NCBI GenBank assembly: GCA_002391555.1
Contig: DGFG01000167.1
Span: forward strand, 1-6,417
DNA from: Firmicutes bacterium UBA3906
GTDB taxonomy: Bacteria; Bacillota; Clostridia; Caldicoprobacterales; DTU083
Reading direction: 5' to 3'
Length of the DNA: 6,417 nucleotides
The position numbers and the translations under genes are program-made. This document shows positions 1 through 5,141 of this stretch, in pieces; positions within the stretch are counted from its first letter, which is position 1, and each line of letters opens with the position of its first letter. The notes below the pieces were generated by a model. The model ran no database searches and was not told the DNA's origin. It saw only the letters and a list, made by a program, of their open reading frames with translations.

Positions 1-22
1 AGAAAAAACTTTAAGCTTTTTA

Positions 23-42
23 TGGTCAAGGGCTATAGACCA
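23..42. repeat. short inverted repeat at left edge
   Basis: TGGTC (23-27) and GACCA (38-42) are perfect 5-bp arms around a 10-nt centre. No T-run follows on either strand, so it is not a convincing intrinsic terminator. It lies beyond the terminator of the first gene, in sequence with no visible coding region. It may be an operator for a gene off the left edge, or chance. Confidence 0.2.
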
Positions 43-56
43 ATAAGAAAAAGACA

Positions 57-88
57 TAAAAAAAAGGAGCGATTTTTTCGCTCCTTTA
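57..88 (-). terminator. intrinsic terminator of the wall-anchored protein gene
   Basis: The arms AAAGGAGCGA (63-72) and TCGCTCCTTT (78-87) are perfectly complementary over 10 bp, with a 5-nt loop. Read on the minus strand, the stem is followed directly by a run of T (complement of the A-run 58-65). It sits 16 bp past the stop codon of the minus-strand gene at 104-661, so that transcript appears to end here and to be monocistronic. Confidence 0.92.
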
Positions 89-103
89 CTTATTTATTTA
101 GCT

Positions 104-661
104 TTATTTTTTGATTTTCTTTCTAAGTACTAAGGCACTTCCTGCTGCACCAGCCATGGCTATGTATAAAATCATACCGGGATCGCCTGTCTTTGGTGAA
201 TCTGCGCCTCCATCATCTTCTTCAGCAGCAACACCCTTGGTTAGGATAACGCTACGGATATTGGCATTTACATCGCCTTCATCTACCTGTAAACGAATTG
301 TTGCACCCTCAGGAATGTTGACTTTTACATTTTCTGATTCTGGGAAGTCAGCCCACCATGAACCTGTGTCCTTAATTGGAATCTTAACGCCTAACTTTCC
401 GTTTACATATAGGCTAATATTACCGTCTGTTCCTTCACGGTCGTATTTGAGCCTAACATGTGTTGAAGCAGGTACGTTCTTCCACTCAGCGTAAAAGCCT
501 TCTTTCTCTGTGTTGACTAAGGTGTCTCCATTTGCTATGAAATCACCTTCTGCTACGGTAGCATCACCAACAGATAATGTTACCTCGTCTGCCGCAAGCG
601 CAACAGCAGCCAGTGCAAATAGTAAAACACCTGCCATGGCAATTGATAATAGTTTTTTCAT
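104..661 (-). CDS. secreted, sortase-anchored CBM6/35-like surface protein
   Basis: A 185-residue cell-surface protein. Residues 1-23 form a signal peptide: MKK, a hydrophobic core, then ALA with cleavage near residue 23/24. Residues about 27-141 look like one all-beta domain. The pattern VRLKY, SLYVNGK (83-89), DTGSWW (98-103), IPEGATIRLQV (116-126) and NANIRSVIL (132-140) resembles the beta-sandwich of carbohydrate-binding modules of families 6/35. An acidic Ala/Glu/Asp/Gly linker follows, then the sorting signal SPKTG (155-159), a hydrophobic segment (about 162-179) and a basic tail RKKIKK (180-185). SPxTG signals are known substrates of class B sortase in Clostridioides. The ATG at 661 is supported by AAGGGGG (672-678) 10 nt upstream. 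Wall anchoring is well supported; sugar binding is inferred from pattern only, and no catalytic domain is present. No sortase gene lies in the window. Confidence 0.9.
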   Translation of the reverse strand: MKKLLSIAMAGVLLFALAAVALAADEVTLSVGDATVAEGDFIANGDTLVNTEKEGFYAEWKNVPASTHVRLKYDREGTDGNISLYVNGKLGVKIPIKDTGSWWADFPESENVKVNIPEGATIRLQVDEGDVNANIRSVILTKGVAAEEDDGGADSPKTGDPGMILYIAMAGAAGSALVLRKKIKK

Positions 662-692
662 TGATTTGTAACCCCCTTAATATTTTTATATT

Positions 693-713
693 AATATCTC
701 CTCTGGAGATATT
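693..713 (-). repeat. perfect 9-bp hairpin in the 5' leader of the surface-protein gene
   Basis: AATATCTCC (693-701), loop TCT, and GGAGATATT (705-713) form a perfect stem-loop 31 bp upstream of the ATG. With the tentative promoter at 719-746, the hairpin would be at the extreme 5' end of the mRNA. That would fit a 5' stabilising stem-loop or a protein-binding operator. No T-run follows on the minus strand, so it is not a terminator. Its GGAG arm is distinct from the true ribosome site at 672-678. Confidence 0.55.
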
Positions 714-718
714 GAGAA

Positions 719-746
719 CATATAAGGTTTACCTTTTGTAAAGCAA
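719..746 (-). promoter_or_regulatory. tentative promoter of the surface-protein gene
   Basis: On the minus strand, TTGCTT (741-746) and TATATG (719-724) are separated by 16 nt. The -35 match to sigma-A consensus is weak. The spacer contains a 12-bp inverted repeat, AAGGT-TT-ACCTT (724-735), which could be an operator. An alternative -35, TTTACA (737-742), is a better hexamer but lies only 12 nt from the -10. Confidence 0.35.
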
Positions 747-864
747 GTTTGAACTAGTATTGCTTTTAAAATAATTAGAGAGTCTAAGACTATTTCTATA
801 TTGCCATTTTGTGCTAAATATTTATATTTATTATACTAAATTATTAAACATTTGTAAACGGTTT

Positions 865-1236
865 TTATCTTTTTGTTGGTATAATTTCTATCCAATAGCC
901 ATCAGGATCCTTGATAAAATAAATACCCATTTCCTTGTTTTCATAGCAAATACAATCCATTTCACTATGCAGCCTATGGGCTCCTTCAAAGTCATCAACT
1001 TTAAAGGCTAGGTGTATTTCATTATCACCTAAGTTATAGGGTCTATCCCAGTCTCTAAGCCATGTTAGCTCAAGCTGATGTTTTGATTCCCCATCACTTA
1101 AAAATACTAATATAAAACTACCATCAGAGGCTACATTTCTCCTTACCTCTTTAAGACCCAAAGCCTTGTCATAAAACTCAAGACTCTTTTCTAGGTCATA
1201 AACGTTTTGGTTATTGTGGGCAAAAGTAAATTTCAT
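865..1236 (-). CDS. gloA: glyoxalase I-type VOC family protein (lactoylglutathione lyase-like)
   Basis: A 123-residue cytoplasmic metalloenzyme of the vicinal oxygen chelate fold, built from two beta-alpha-beta-beta-beta repeats (about 1-60 and 72-120). All four metal ligands of bacterial Ni-type glyoxalase I can be placed: His7, Glu56 (in HQLELTW), His75 (in NEIHLAF) and Glu117 (in DPDGYWIEI). The blocks SLEFYDKALGLKEVRR and FIKDPDGYWIEI are typical. The family isomerises the hemithioacetal of methylglyoxal and a thiol to an S-lactoyl thioester. Most clostridia lack glutathione, so the thiol partner here is unknown. It is slightly shorter than E. coli GloA (135 aa), mainly at the C-terminus. 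The start at 1236 is backed by TAGGAG (1245-1250) 8 nt upstream. It is the second gene of an operon, 21 bp after the MBL hydrolase. No clear terminator follows it in 662-864. Confidence 0.9.
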   Translation of the reverse strand: MKFTFAHNNQNVYDLEKSLEFYDKALGLKEVRRNVASDGSFILVFLSDGESKHQLELTWLRDWDRPYNLGDNEIHLAFKVDDFEGAHRLHSEMDCICYENKEMGIYFIKDPDGYWIEIIPTKR

Positions 1237-1257
1237 AAAATCAACTCCTATATATTA

Positions 1258-1998
1258 TTAATATTCAATAACTTGACCATTCTTTTCTATTGTTACACAT
1301 TTGCTTTGATATTGACTCATCTTTTTAGCAAATTCACTTGTTATATAAAAATCATTTGCAAAATGCATGGGGACAAATAGTCTAGGCCTTAATCTATCTA
1401 TCATATAGTCTCCTCCTAGATAATAATATTGTCCCAGCCTAGGATCCACAGGAAAAAACATTATATCGATATTTGCTTTTTCTATTCTTGATACTTCATG
1501 CTTGAAGAGCCTTTCTGCCTCTAATAGTTCTTCATCGCTAGCTTCTCCTGCCCAGTGCCACCAGTTTAGATCCCCTGCATGAAATACTCTTATGCCTTGT
1601 ATTTCAAGTAAAAAGGATACTCCTATATCAGTAGACCCAAATGTCTTTATTTTTACGCCCTTTATCTGCAGCTCTTCATAGGGCTTTAGCTGATGATATC
1701 TTGTGGACCCTAAATCTAACTCAATATCATGGCTAATTATGTAGTTAATATCCGGCCTTGTATCTGCCCATTCAAATATCCTTTTATTAAAATGATCCCG
1801 GTGACCATGACTTACCATAACAAAAACATTTTTATAGTCCATCATCTTTTTTAAAATCTTATCACCGCTAGTAATCAACAGGTCCTCTTCTCCTATGTCG
1901 CCTTTGTAATAGTCAAAAATTATAAAGTGGTCAGCTAGCTCTAAAGCAAAACCACTGTGGTGAATATAATTAATAATTGGCTTAGCCATTGTCTTCAT
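1258..1998 (-). CDS. MBL-fold metal-dependent hydrolase (UlaG/YtkL-like)
   Basis: A 246-residue cytoplasmic protein with no signal peptide. The metallo-beta-lactamase signature is SHGHRDHF, giving ligands His64, His66, Asp68 and His69. Later blocks are FHAGDLNWWHW (139-149, with His140 and Asp143), FFPVDPRLG (181-189) and VPMHF (209-213, His212). The N-terminal IHHSGF segment and the HAGD block place it near the UlaG/YtkL-like COG2220 group rather than with classical beta-lactamases or GloB. In YtkL a histidine in an FHGS segment supplies the motif-3 ligand; here the matching segment reads TFGSTD (119-124), without histidine. The substrate is unknown. ATG 1998 is preceded by AAAGGAG (2011-2017) at 12 nt, rather long, but the next in-frame ATG (1989) would be 21 nt away. 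First gene of an operon with the glyoxalase, which suggests thioester or aldehyde detoxification; this is inference. Confidence 0.9.
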   Translation of the reverse strand: MKTMAKPIINYIHHSGFALELADHFIIFDYYKGDIGEEDLLITSGDKILKKMMDYKNVFVMVSHGHRDHFNKRIFEWADTRPDINYIISHDIELDLGSTRYHQLKPYEELQIKGVKIKTFGSTDIGVSFLLEIQGIRVFHAGDLNWWHWAGEASDEELLEAERLFKHEVSRIEKANIDIMFFPVDPRLGQYYYLGGDYMIDRLRPRLFVPMHFANDFYITSEFAKKMSQYQSKCVTIEKNGQVIEY

Positions 1999-2026
1999 TG
2001 TTATACAAAACTCCTTTCCCTAGTCC

Positions 2027-2054
2027 ATTGTACACTTTTATTTTAAAAGTTAAA
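2027..2054 (-). promoter_or_regulatory. tentative promoter of the MBL-glyoxalase operon
   Basis: On the minus strand, a -10 element TACAAT (2027-2032) lies 16 nt from a weak -35 TTTAAC (2049-2054). Transcription would start near 2020, just before the ribosome site at 2011-2017. The spacer is almost filled by the inverted repeat at 2034-2050. Confidence 0.4.
2034..2050. repeat. inverted repeat within promoter spacer
   Basis: ACTTTTA (2034-2040), TTT, TAAAAGT (2044-2050): perfect 7-bp arms. It lies between the proposed -35 and -10 of the minus-strand operon, where a repressor could block polymerase. It is AT-rich and short, so chance is possible. Confidence 0.35.
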
Positions 2055-2062
2055 GACTAAAA

Positions 2063-2097
2063 GCTAATCTTACTCATTAATGAATAAAGTATTAGGC
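2063..2097. repeat. long imperfect dyad between divergent promoters
   Basis: A 35-bp imperfect palindrome is centred at about 2078/2079. The perfect core is TCATTAATGA (2074-2083). The outer arms GCTAATCTTA and its partner ending ATTAGGC pair with a few single-base gaps and one mismatch. It lies upstream of both proposed divergent start sites, so it would not be in either mRNA and would act, if at all, as a DNA site such as a shared operator. Confidence 0.4.
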
Positions 2098-2119
2098 ATT
2101 GGAAAATTCTATACTTAAG

Positions 2120-2148
2120 TTGTCTATTAATTTAATAACAAATATGAT
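2120..2148 (+). promoter_or_regulatory. sigma-A-type promoter of the flavin-Rieske gene
   Basis: TTGTCT (2120-2125) and TATGAT (2143-2148) are separated by exactly 17 nt, matching consensus at 4/6 and 5/6 positions. The start would be near 2155, giving a leader of about 48 nt before the ATG at 2203. Confidence 0.6.
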
Positions 2149-2202
2149 TAGGGTTAAACACAATTATTTAAATAAATATTTTACTGAATTCGGGAGGAAA
2201 AC

Positions 2203-3747
2203 ATGTGCCACAGAACAAAAAAGGATCTATTTAACAATAAAGCCCCTCTCTCATATTGGCTTGATTCCGTAAGCTTTAATGACTACCAGCCATTGAAAGA
2301 TGATATTAGTGTCGATGTGGCAATTGTTGGTGGTGGTATAGTGGGCATAACGACAGCCTTTATCCTATCACAGGAAGGTCTTAAGGTAGCTTTGATAGAT
2401 GCTGGTAAGCTCCTCCATGGAACAACGGGCCACACAACAGCTAAGGTGACAGCCCAACATGATATAATATATTCTACTATTGAGAGCAAGCTTGGTTTTG
2501 ATTTAGCCCTCCAACATGCTGATGCCAATAGGGCAGCTATAAAGACTATAGCCTCCTATGTAAATCAGTTTAATATTGATTGTGACTTTATTTCTCAGTC
2601 TGCATATGTCTATACCAAGGAATTTGCTTATATTAAAAAAATCCAAGACGAGGCTGAAATTGCTAAAAAGCTTGGATTTGAGGCAACCTATCTTGAAGAT
2701 ATCCCTCTTCCTATAAGTGTAAAAGCAGCTCTTAGGTTTGATAATCAATACCAGTTTCACCCTACTAAATACTTATTAGCATTGGTAAATTTAATAGCTC
2801 AAAATGGTGGACTCATCTTTGAGCAAACTAGAGCTATCGATATTGAGACTAAAGGCAAAAAAGCTCTTGTAACGAAAGATGGCTATAGTATCATGGCACC
2901 AAGTATAGTCATTGCTAGCCACTACCCCTTCTTTGATGGCAAGGGCATGTATTTTTCAAGAATTTATCCAGATAGGTCTTATGCTCTAGGTGTTACAATA
3001 GAAGGCTCTTATCCAGGAGGTATGTATATAAGTGTAGAAGAACCAGCAAGATCATTTCGTAGTCAACCTATGGAGGACGGTGGCCAGTTAGTTATAATAG
3101 GTGGTGAACACCACAAGACAGGCCAAAGCCAAGATACATCTGTTCACTACAATGAGCTACTTAAGACAGCCAAGGAAATATTTAAGGTCAAAGATGTTCC
3201 ATATAGATGGTCAGCCCAGGACTACACTAGTATGGATAATGTCCCCTATATAGGAAATCTAACCTCAAAAAGCTCAGGTATTTATGTAGCTACAGGCTTT
3301 AGGAAATGGGGAATGACCAGTGGTACAAGCGCTGCCTTAATTTTAAAGGATCTAGTATTGTGTCAAGATAATCCCTGGTCAGACCTATATAACCCTGGCC
3401 GTTTTACCCCTGCTGTCTCTGCAGGCAAGTTTATAAGTGAAAATATCAATGTCGCTACCCAGCTAATAAAGGGTAAACTGTCTCAGGCTGAACAAGCCAA
3501 AGTCTTACCTGGCCAGGCCCGAATAATCGAAGTAGATGGTAAAAAATATGGAGCCTATCGGGACCTAGAGGATAGACTATTTGTAGTAGATACTACCTGT
3601 ACCCATTTAGGCTGTGAGCTAGCTTGGAATAAGGCAGAGCTTAGTTGGGACTGTCCGTGTCATGGATCTAGGTTTACATACAATGGCAATGTTATAGAAG
3701 GTCCAGCCCAAAGGCCACTTCATAGGCTAGAGCTAGAAGAGGACTAA
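2203..3747 (+). CDS. FAD-dependent oxidoreductase with C-terminal Rieske [2Fe-2S] domain
   Basis: A 514-residue fusion resembling Bacillus YhfW. Residues about 36-385 are a DAO/GlpD-type flavoprotein. The dinucleotide-binding fold VDVAIVGGGIVG (37-48) ends its second strand at the acidic residue Asp66 in ALIDAG. The block GTTGHTTAKVTAQH (73-86) is typical of this family, and IYVATGFRKWGMTSG (360-374) is the C-terminal FAD-contacting part. Residues about 435-514 are a Rieske domain: CTHLGC (466-471) and CPCHGS (484-489). Cys466, His468, Cys484 and His487 ligate the cluster, with 15 residues between His468 and Cys484. Cys471 and Cys486 are placed for the disulfide seen in bc1/b6f-type Rieske proteins. 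No signal peptide or membrane segment is visible, so it is probably cytoplasmic. Electrons should pass between FAD and the cluster; substrate and partner are unknown. GGGAGG (2192-2197), 5 nt before the ATG, supports the start. It is divergent from the MBL operon and convergent with asnA. Confidence 0.93.
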   Translation: MCHRTKKDLFNNKAPLSYWLDSVSFNDYQPLKDDISVDVAIVGGGIVGITTAFILSQEGLKVALIDAGKLLHGTTGHTTAKVTAQHDIIYSTIESKLGFDLALQHADANRAAIKTIASYVNQFNIDCDFISQSAYVYTKEFAYIKKIQDEAEIAKKLGFEATYLEDIPLPISVKAALRFDNQYQFHPTKYLLALVNLIAQNGGLIFEQTRAIDIETKGKKALVTKDGYSIMAPSIVIASHYPFFDGKGMYFSRIYPDRSYALGVTIEGSYPGGMYISVEEPARSFRSQPMEDGGQLVIIGGEHHKTGQSQDTSVHYNELLKTAKEIFKVKDVPYRWSAQDYTSMDNVPYIGNLTSKSSGIYVATGFRKWGMTSGTSAALILKDLVLCQDNPWSDLYNPGRFTPAVSAGKFISENINVATQLIKGKLSQAEQAKVLPGQARIIEVDGKKYGAYRDLEDRLFVVDTTCTHLGCELAWNKAELSWDCPCHGSRFTYNGNVIEGPAQRPLHRLELEED

Positions 3748-3780
3748 GGCTTTTACATATTAAGTGATCCTAAAAAGATA

Positions 3781-4797
3781 TTATAGGAGGTTGATACCTG
3801 ATTCAAAGCAAGCCTTGACCATGTCATCTGGCCAAACTGAGGCCTGAACCTCTCCTATATGGGCTTTTTGTAGTAAAAACATGCAAATCCGCGACTGTCC
3901 GATACCACCACCGATAGTGTATGGTAGCTTGCCCTCTAATACCTTCCTATGGAACAGCAGATTGTTTTTATTTTCACTACCTGTTATTTTTAATTGTCTT
4001 TCTAGGGATTTCTCATCTACCCTTATTCCCATGGACGAGATCTCCATAGCACAATTTAGTACTGGATACCAAAATAAAATGTCACCGTTAAGTTCCCAAT
4101 CATCATAATCAGGGGCCCGATCATCGTGCTTAGTCCCTGATTTTAATAGGCCTCCTATTTGCATTATAAATACAGCCTTTTTCTCTTTAGCTATTGCATC
4201 TTCTCTTTCCTTTGCTGTTAGCCCTGGATATCTGTCCTCTAGCTCTTGGGCTGTGATAAAATAGATTTCATCTGGTAATAACTTTTCTAGATGGGAATAA
4301 CGCTGGGTGAGCAAGCTCTCGCAATCCTTAAAGACCTTGTAAATGCTATTTACTATTTGTTTTAAGTTTTGCTCTGTCCTCTCCTCTTTTGAGATGATTT
4401 TCTCCCAATCCCATTGGTCTACATATATTGAGTGGGTATTATCAAGTACTTCATCCCTTCTTATTGCGTTCATATCTGTATATAGGCCCTCTCCATGCTT
4501 AAAGCCATACCTGTGCAGGGCTAACCTCTTCCATTTGGCTAATGAGTGTACAATCTCAATAACCTCTCCTCCCATACCCTTTACATCAAAGGATACGGGT
4601 CTTTCTACCCCTGTTAGGTCGTCATTTAAGCCTGTTTGCGGGCGAACAAATAAGGGTGCCGAAACCCTTGTCAGATTTAAATAGCTAGCTAGCCTGTTTT
4701 CAAAATAGTCCTTGATTAATTTTATTGCCTTTTCTGTTTCCTTGATAGATAGTTGTGATTTGTACTCTTCTGGTATTATTAGCTCTTGGCCTATCAT
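3781..4797 (-). CDS. asnA: aspartate-ammonia ligase (asparagine synthetase A)
   Basis: A 338-residue cytoplasmic enzyme that makes asparagine from aspartate, ammonia and ATP (AMP-forming, EC 6.3.1.1). It is about the length of E. coli AsnA (330 aa) with a slightly longer N-terminus. Its fold is that of a class II aminoacyl-tRNA synthetase catalytic core. Conserved blocks run in order: RVSAPLFV (44-51), [18 protein letters not shown] (56-73), [11 protein letters not shown] (81-91), [15 protein letters not shown] (102-116), [11 protein letters not shown] (122-132), [18 protein letters not shown] (226-243), [11 protein letters not shown] (251-261) and motif-3-like GGGIGQSR (296-303). Every block aligns to E. 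coli AsnA and the gene looks intact. AGGAGG (4810-4815) lies 12 nt before the ATG, a long spacing, but no other in-frame start lies between. It appears monocistronic. No T-box is visible upstream. The 33-bp gap to the convergent flavin-Rieske gene has no convincing terminator. Confidence 0.97.
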   Translation of the reverse strand: MIGQELIIPEEYKSQLSIKETEKAIKLIKDYFENRLASYLNLTRVSAPLFVRPQTGLNDDLTGVERPVSFDVKGMGGEVIEIVHSLAKWKRLALHRYGFKHGEGLYTDMNAIRRDEVLDNTHSIYVDQWDWEKIISKEERTEQNLKQIVNSIYKVFKDCESLLTQRYSHLEKLLPDEIYFITAQELEDRYPGLTAKEREDAIAKEKKAVFIMQIGGLLKSGTKHDDRAPDYDDWELNGDILFWYPVLNCAMEISSMGIRVDEKSLERQLKITGSENKNNLLFHRKVLEGKLPYTIGGGIGQSRICMFLLQKAHIGEVQASVWPDDMVKACFESGINLL

Positions 4798-4852
4798 GTA
4801 ATTTTTATGCCTCCTAAAACTATTTAACTAAACTTTATAAAAGCTTCATACC

Positions 4853-4881
4853 ATTTTACTACAAAAACTACACCATGTACA
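4853..4881 (-). promoter_or_regulatory. probable asnA promoter
   Basis: On the minus strand, TGTACA (4876-4881; 4/6 match) and TAAAAT (4853-4858; 5/6 match) are 17 nt apart. Transcription would begin near 4846, giving a leader of about 48 nt, too short for a T-box or large riboswitch. Confidence 0.5.
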
Positions 4882-4885
4882 TATG

Positions 4886-4897
4886 TTAACGTGTTAA
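4886..4897. repeat. 12-bp inverted repeat upstream of asnA -35
   Basis: TTAAC-GT-GTTAA is a perfect 12-bp inverted repeat. It sits 4 bp upstream of the proposed asnA -35 hexamer and next to the palindrome ACATATGT (4879-4886). The position suits a regulator-binding site for nitrogen or asparagine control, but no specific regulator can be named. Confidence 0.35.
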
Positions 4898-4955
4898 AGT
4901 GCAAAAGCGTTCTTGCTTAATTATAGACTCTTGCTTTTTGCTATATATTGTCCTG

Positions 4956-4977
4956 TCTCTTACCGCTAGTTAAGAGA
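4956..4977. repeat. 7-bp hairpin in intergenic region
   Basis: TCTCTTA (4956-4962) and TAAGAGA (4971-4977) are perfect arms around an 8-nt loop, CCGCTAGT. Neither side has a T-run on the proper strand for termination. Role unknown. Confidence 0.4.
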
Positions 4978-5008
4978 GTGTTGATTTAGGATTTAAACTG
5001 CATGAACT

Positions 5009-5030
5009 AGGCCTTTTGAGGCTTATTTTT
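5009..5030 (+). terminator. terminator-like hairpin with no upstream gene
   Basis: AGGCCT (5009-5014), loop TTTG, AGGCTT (5019-5024) form a 6-bp stem including one G-T pair, followed by ATTTTTG. It points along the plus strand, but no plus-strand gene precedes it in the intergenic region. It may end an unannotated small RNA, act as insulation before the carboxypeptidase promoter at 5032, or be chance. Confidence 0.4.
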
Positions 5031-5031
5031 G

Positions 5032-5060
5032 TTGTATGGCCCCTTATTTAGTGCTATTAT
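5032..5060 (+). promoter_or_regulatory. probable promoter of the D-Ala-D-Ala carboxypeptidase gene
   Basis: An extended -10 element TGC-TATTAT (TG at 5052-5053, hexamer 5055-5060) lies 17 nt after a weak -35 TTGTAT (5032-5037). An overlapping TATAAT (5058-5063) is a perfect -10 but lacks a good -35. Start would be about 5067-5070, which is before the ATG at 5142 and makes starts upstream of 5067 impossible. Confidence 0.5.
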
Positions 5061-5125
5061 AATGATAAAGCCAGTCTTACTTGTATTAACTTGTTTCTTT
5101 TTCATATAATATATAAACAAGAGAT

Positions 5126-5130
5126 GGAGG
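5126..5130 (+). promoter_or_regulatory. ribosome binding site that fixes the carboxypeptidase start
   Basis: GGAGG at 5126-5130 lies 11 nt before ATG 5142. The longer reading frame could begin at TTG 5091 or ATG 5124, but neither has a Shine-Dalgarno site in range. Only the 5142 start puts a positively charged signal-peptide N-terminus (MIKRRK) first. Confidence 0.75.
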
Positions 5131-5141
5131 TTGTCCTGCAA

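Larger units (their letters stand above)
4798..5141. other. 344-bp non-coding divergent region between asnA and the carboxypeptidase gene
   Basis: No credible gene was found here on either strand. It holds the asnA promoter and ribosome site, the repeat at 4886-4897, and a possible stem GCAAAAGC (4901-4908) with GCTTTTTGC (4933-4941) with one bulged T. A direct repeat TCTTGCTT occurs at 4911-4918 and 4929-4936. A hairpin lies at 4956-4977, a terminator-like hairpin at 5009-5030, and the carboxypeptidase promoter at 5032-5060. This much structure in a short region could mark a small RNA or a leader remnant. Confidence 0.5.

Noticed and set aside
111..494. Plus-strand open frame across the surface-protein gene
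   Set aside because: It is antisense to a gene with clear signal peptide, sorting signal, ribosome site and terminator; its product has no recognisable features. Similar overlapping frames inside asnA and the flavin-Rieske gene were dropped for the same reason.
662..760. Cyclic-di-GMP riboswitch upstream of the sortase-anchored protein
   Set aside because: Such riboswitches regulate some clostridial sortase substrates, but the leader here seems to be only about 50 nt with a single simple hairpin, too short for the GEMM fold.
2080..2118. Twelve-residue ORF in the divergent region (MNKVLGIGKFYT)
   Set aside because: No ribosome binding site, and it lies upstream of the predicted start of the flavin-Rieske transcript; the ATG is simply part of the TCATTAATGA palindrome.
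3746..3820. Terminator for the convergent pair (AAGGCTT near 3746 pairing with AAGCCTT near 3814, or TCCTA/TAGGA around 3770-3788)
   Set aside because: The first pair is about 60 nt apart and the second has only 5-bp arms with a large loop; neither is followed by a T-run.
4798..5090. T-box riboswitch controlling asnA
   Set aside because: The conserved T-box sequence (AGGGTGGNACCGCG type) is absent from the minus strand, and no antiterminator/terminator pair lies before the asnA ribosome site.
5062..5109. Fifteen-codon hydrophobic ORF (MIKPVLLVLTCFFFI) upstream of the carboxypeptidase
   Set aside because: Its ATG overlaps the -10 region, so it would not be transcribed whole, and it has no ribosome binding site.
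5091..5141. N-terminal extension of the carboxypeptidase from TTG 5091 or ATG 5124
   Set aside because: Neither start has a ribosome site in range, and the added residues would bury the signal peptide; GGAGG at 5126-5130 points to ATG 5142.
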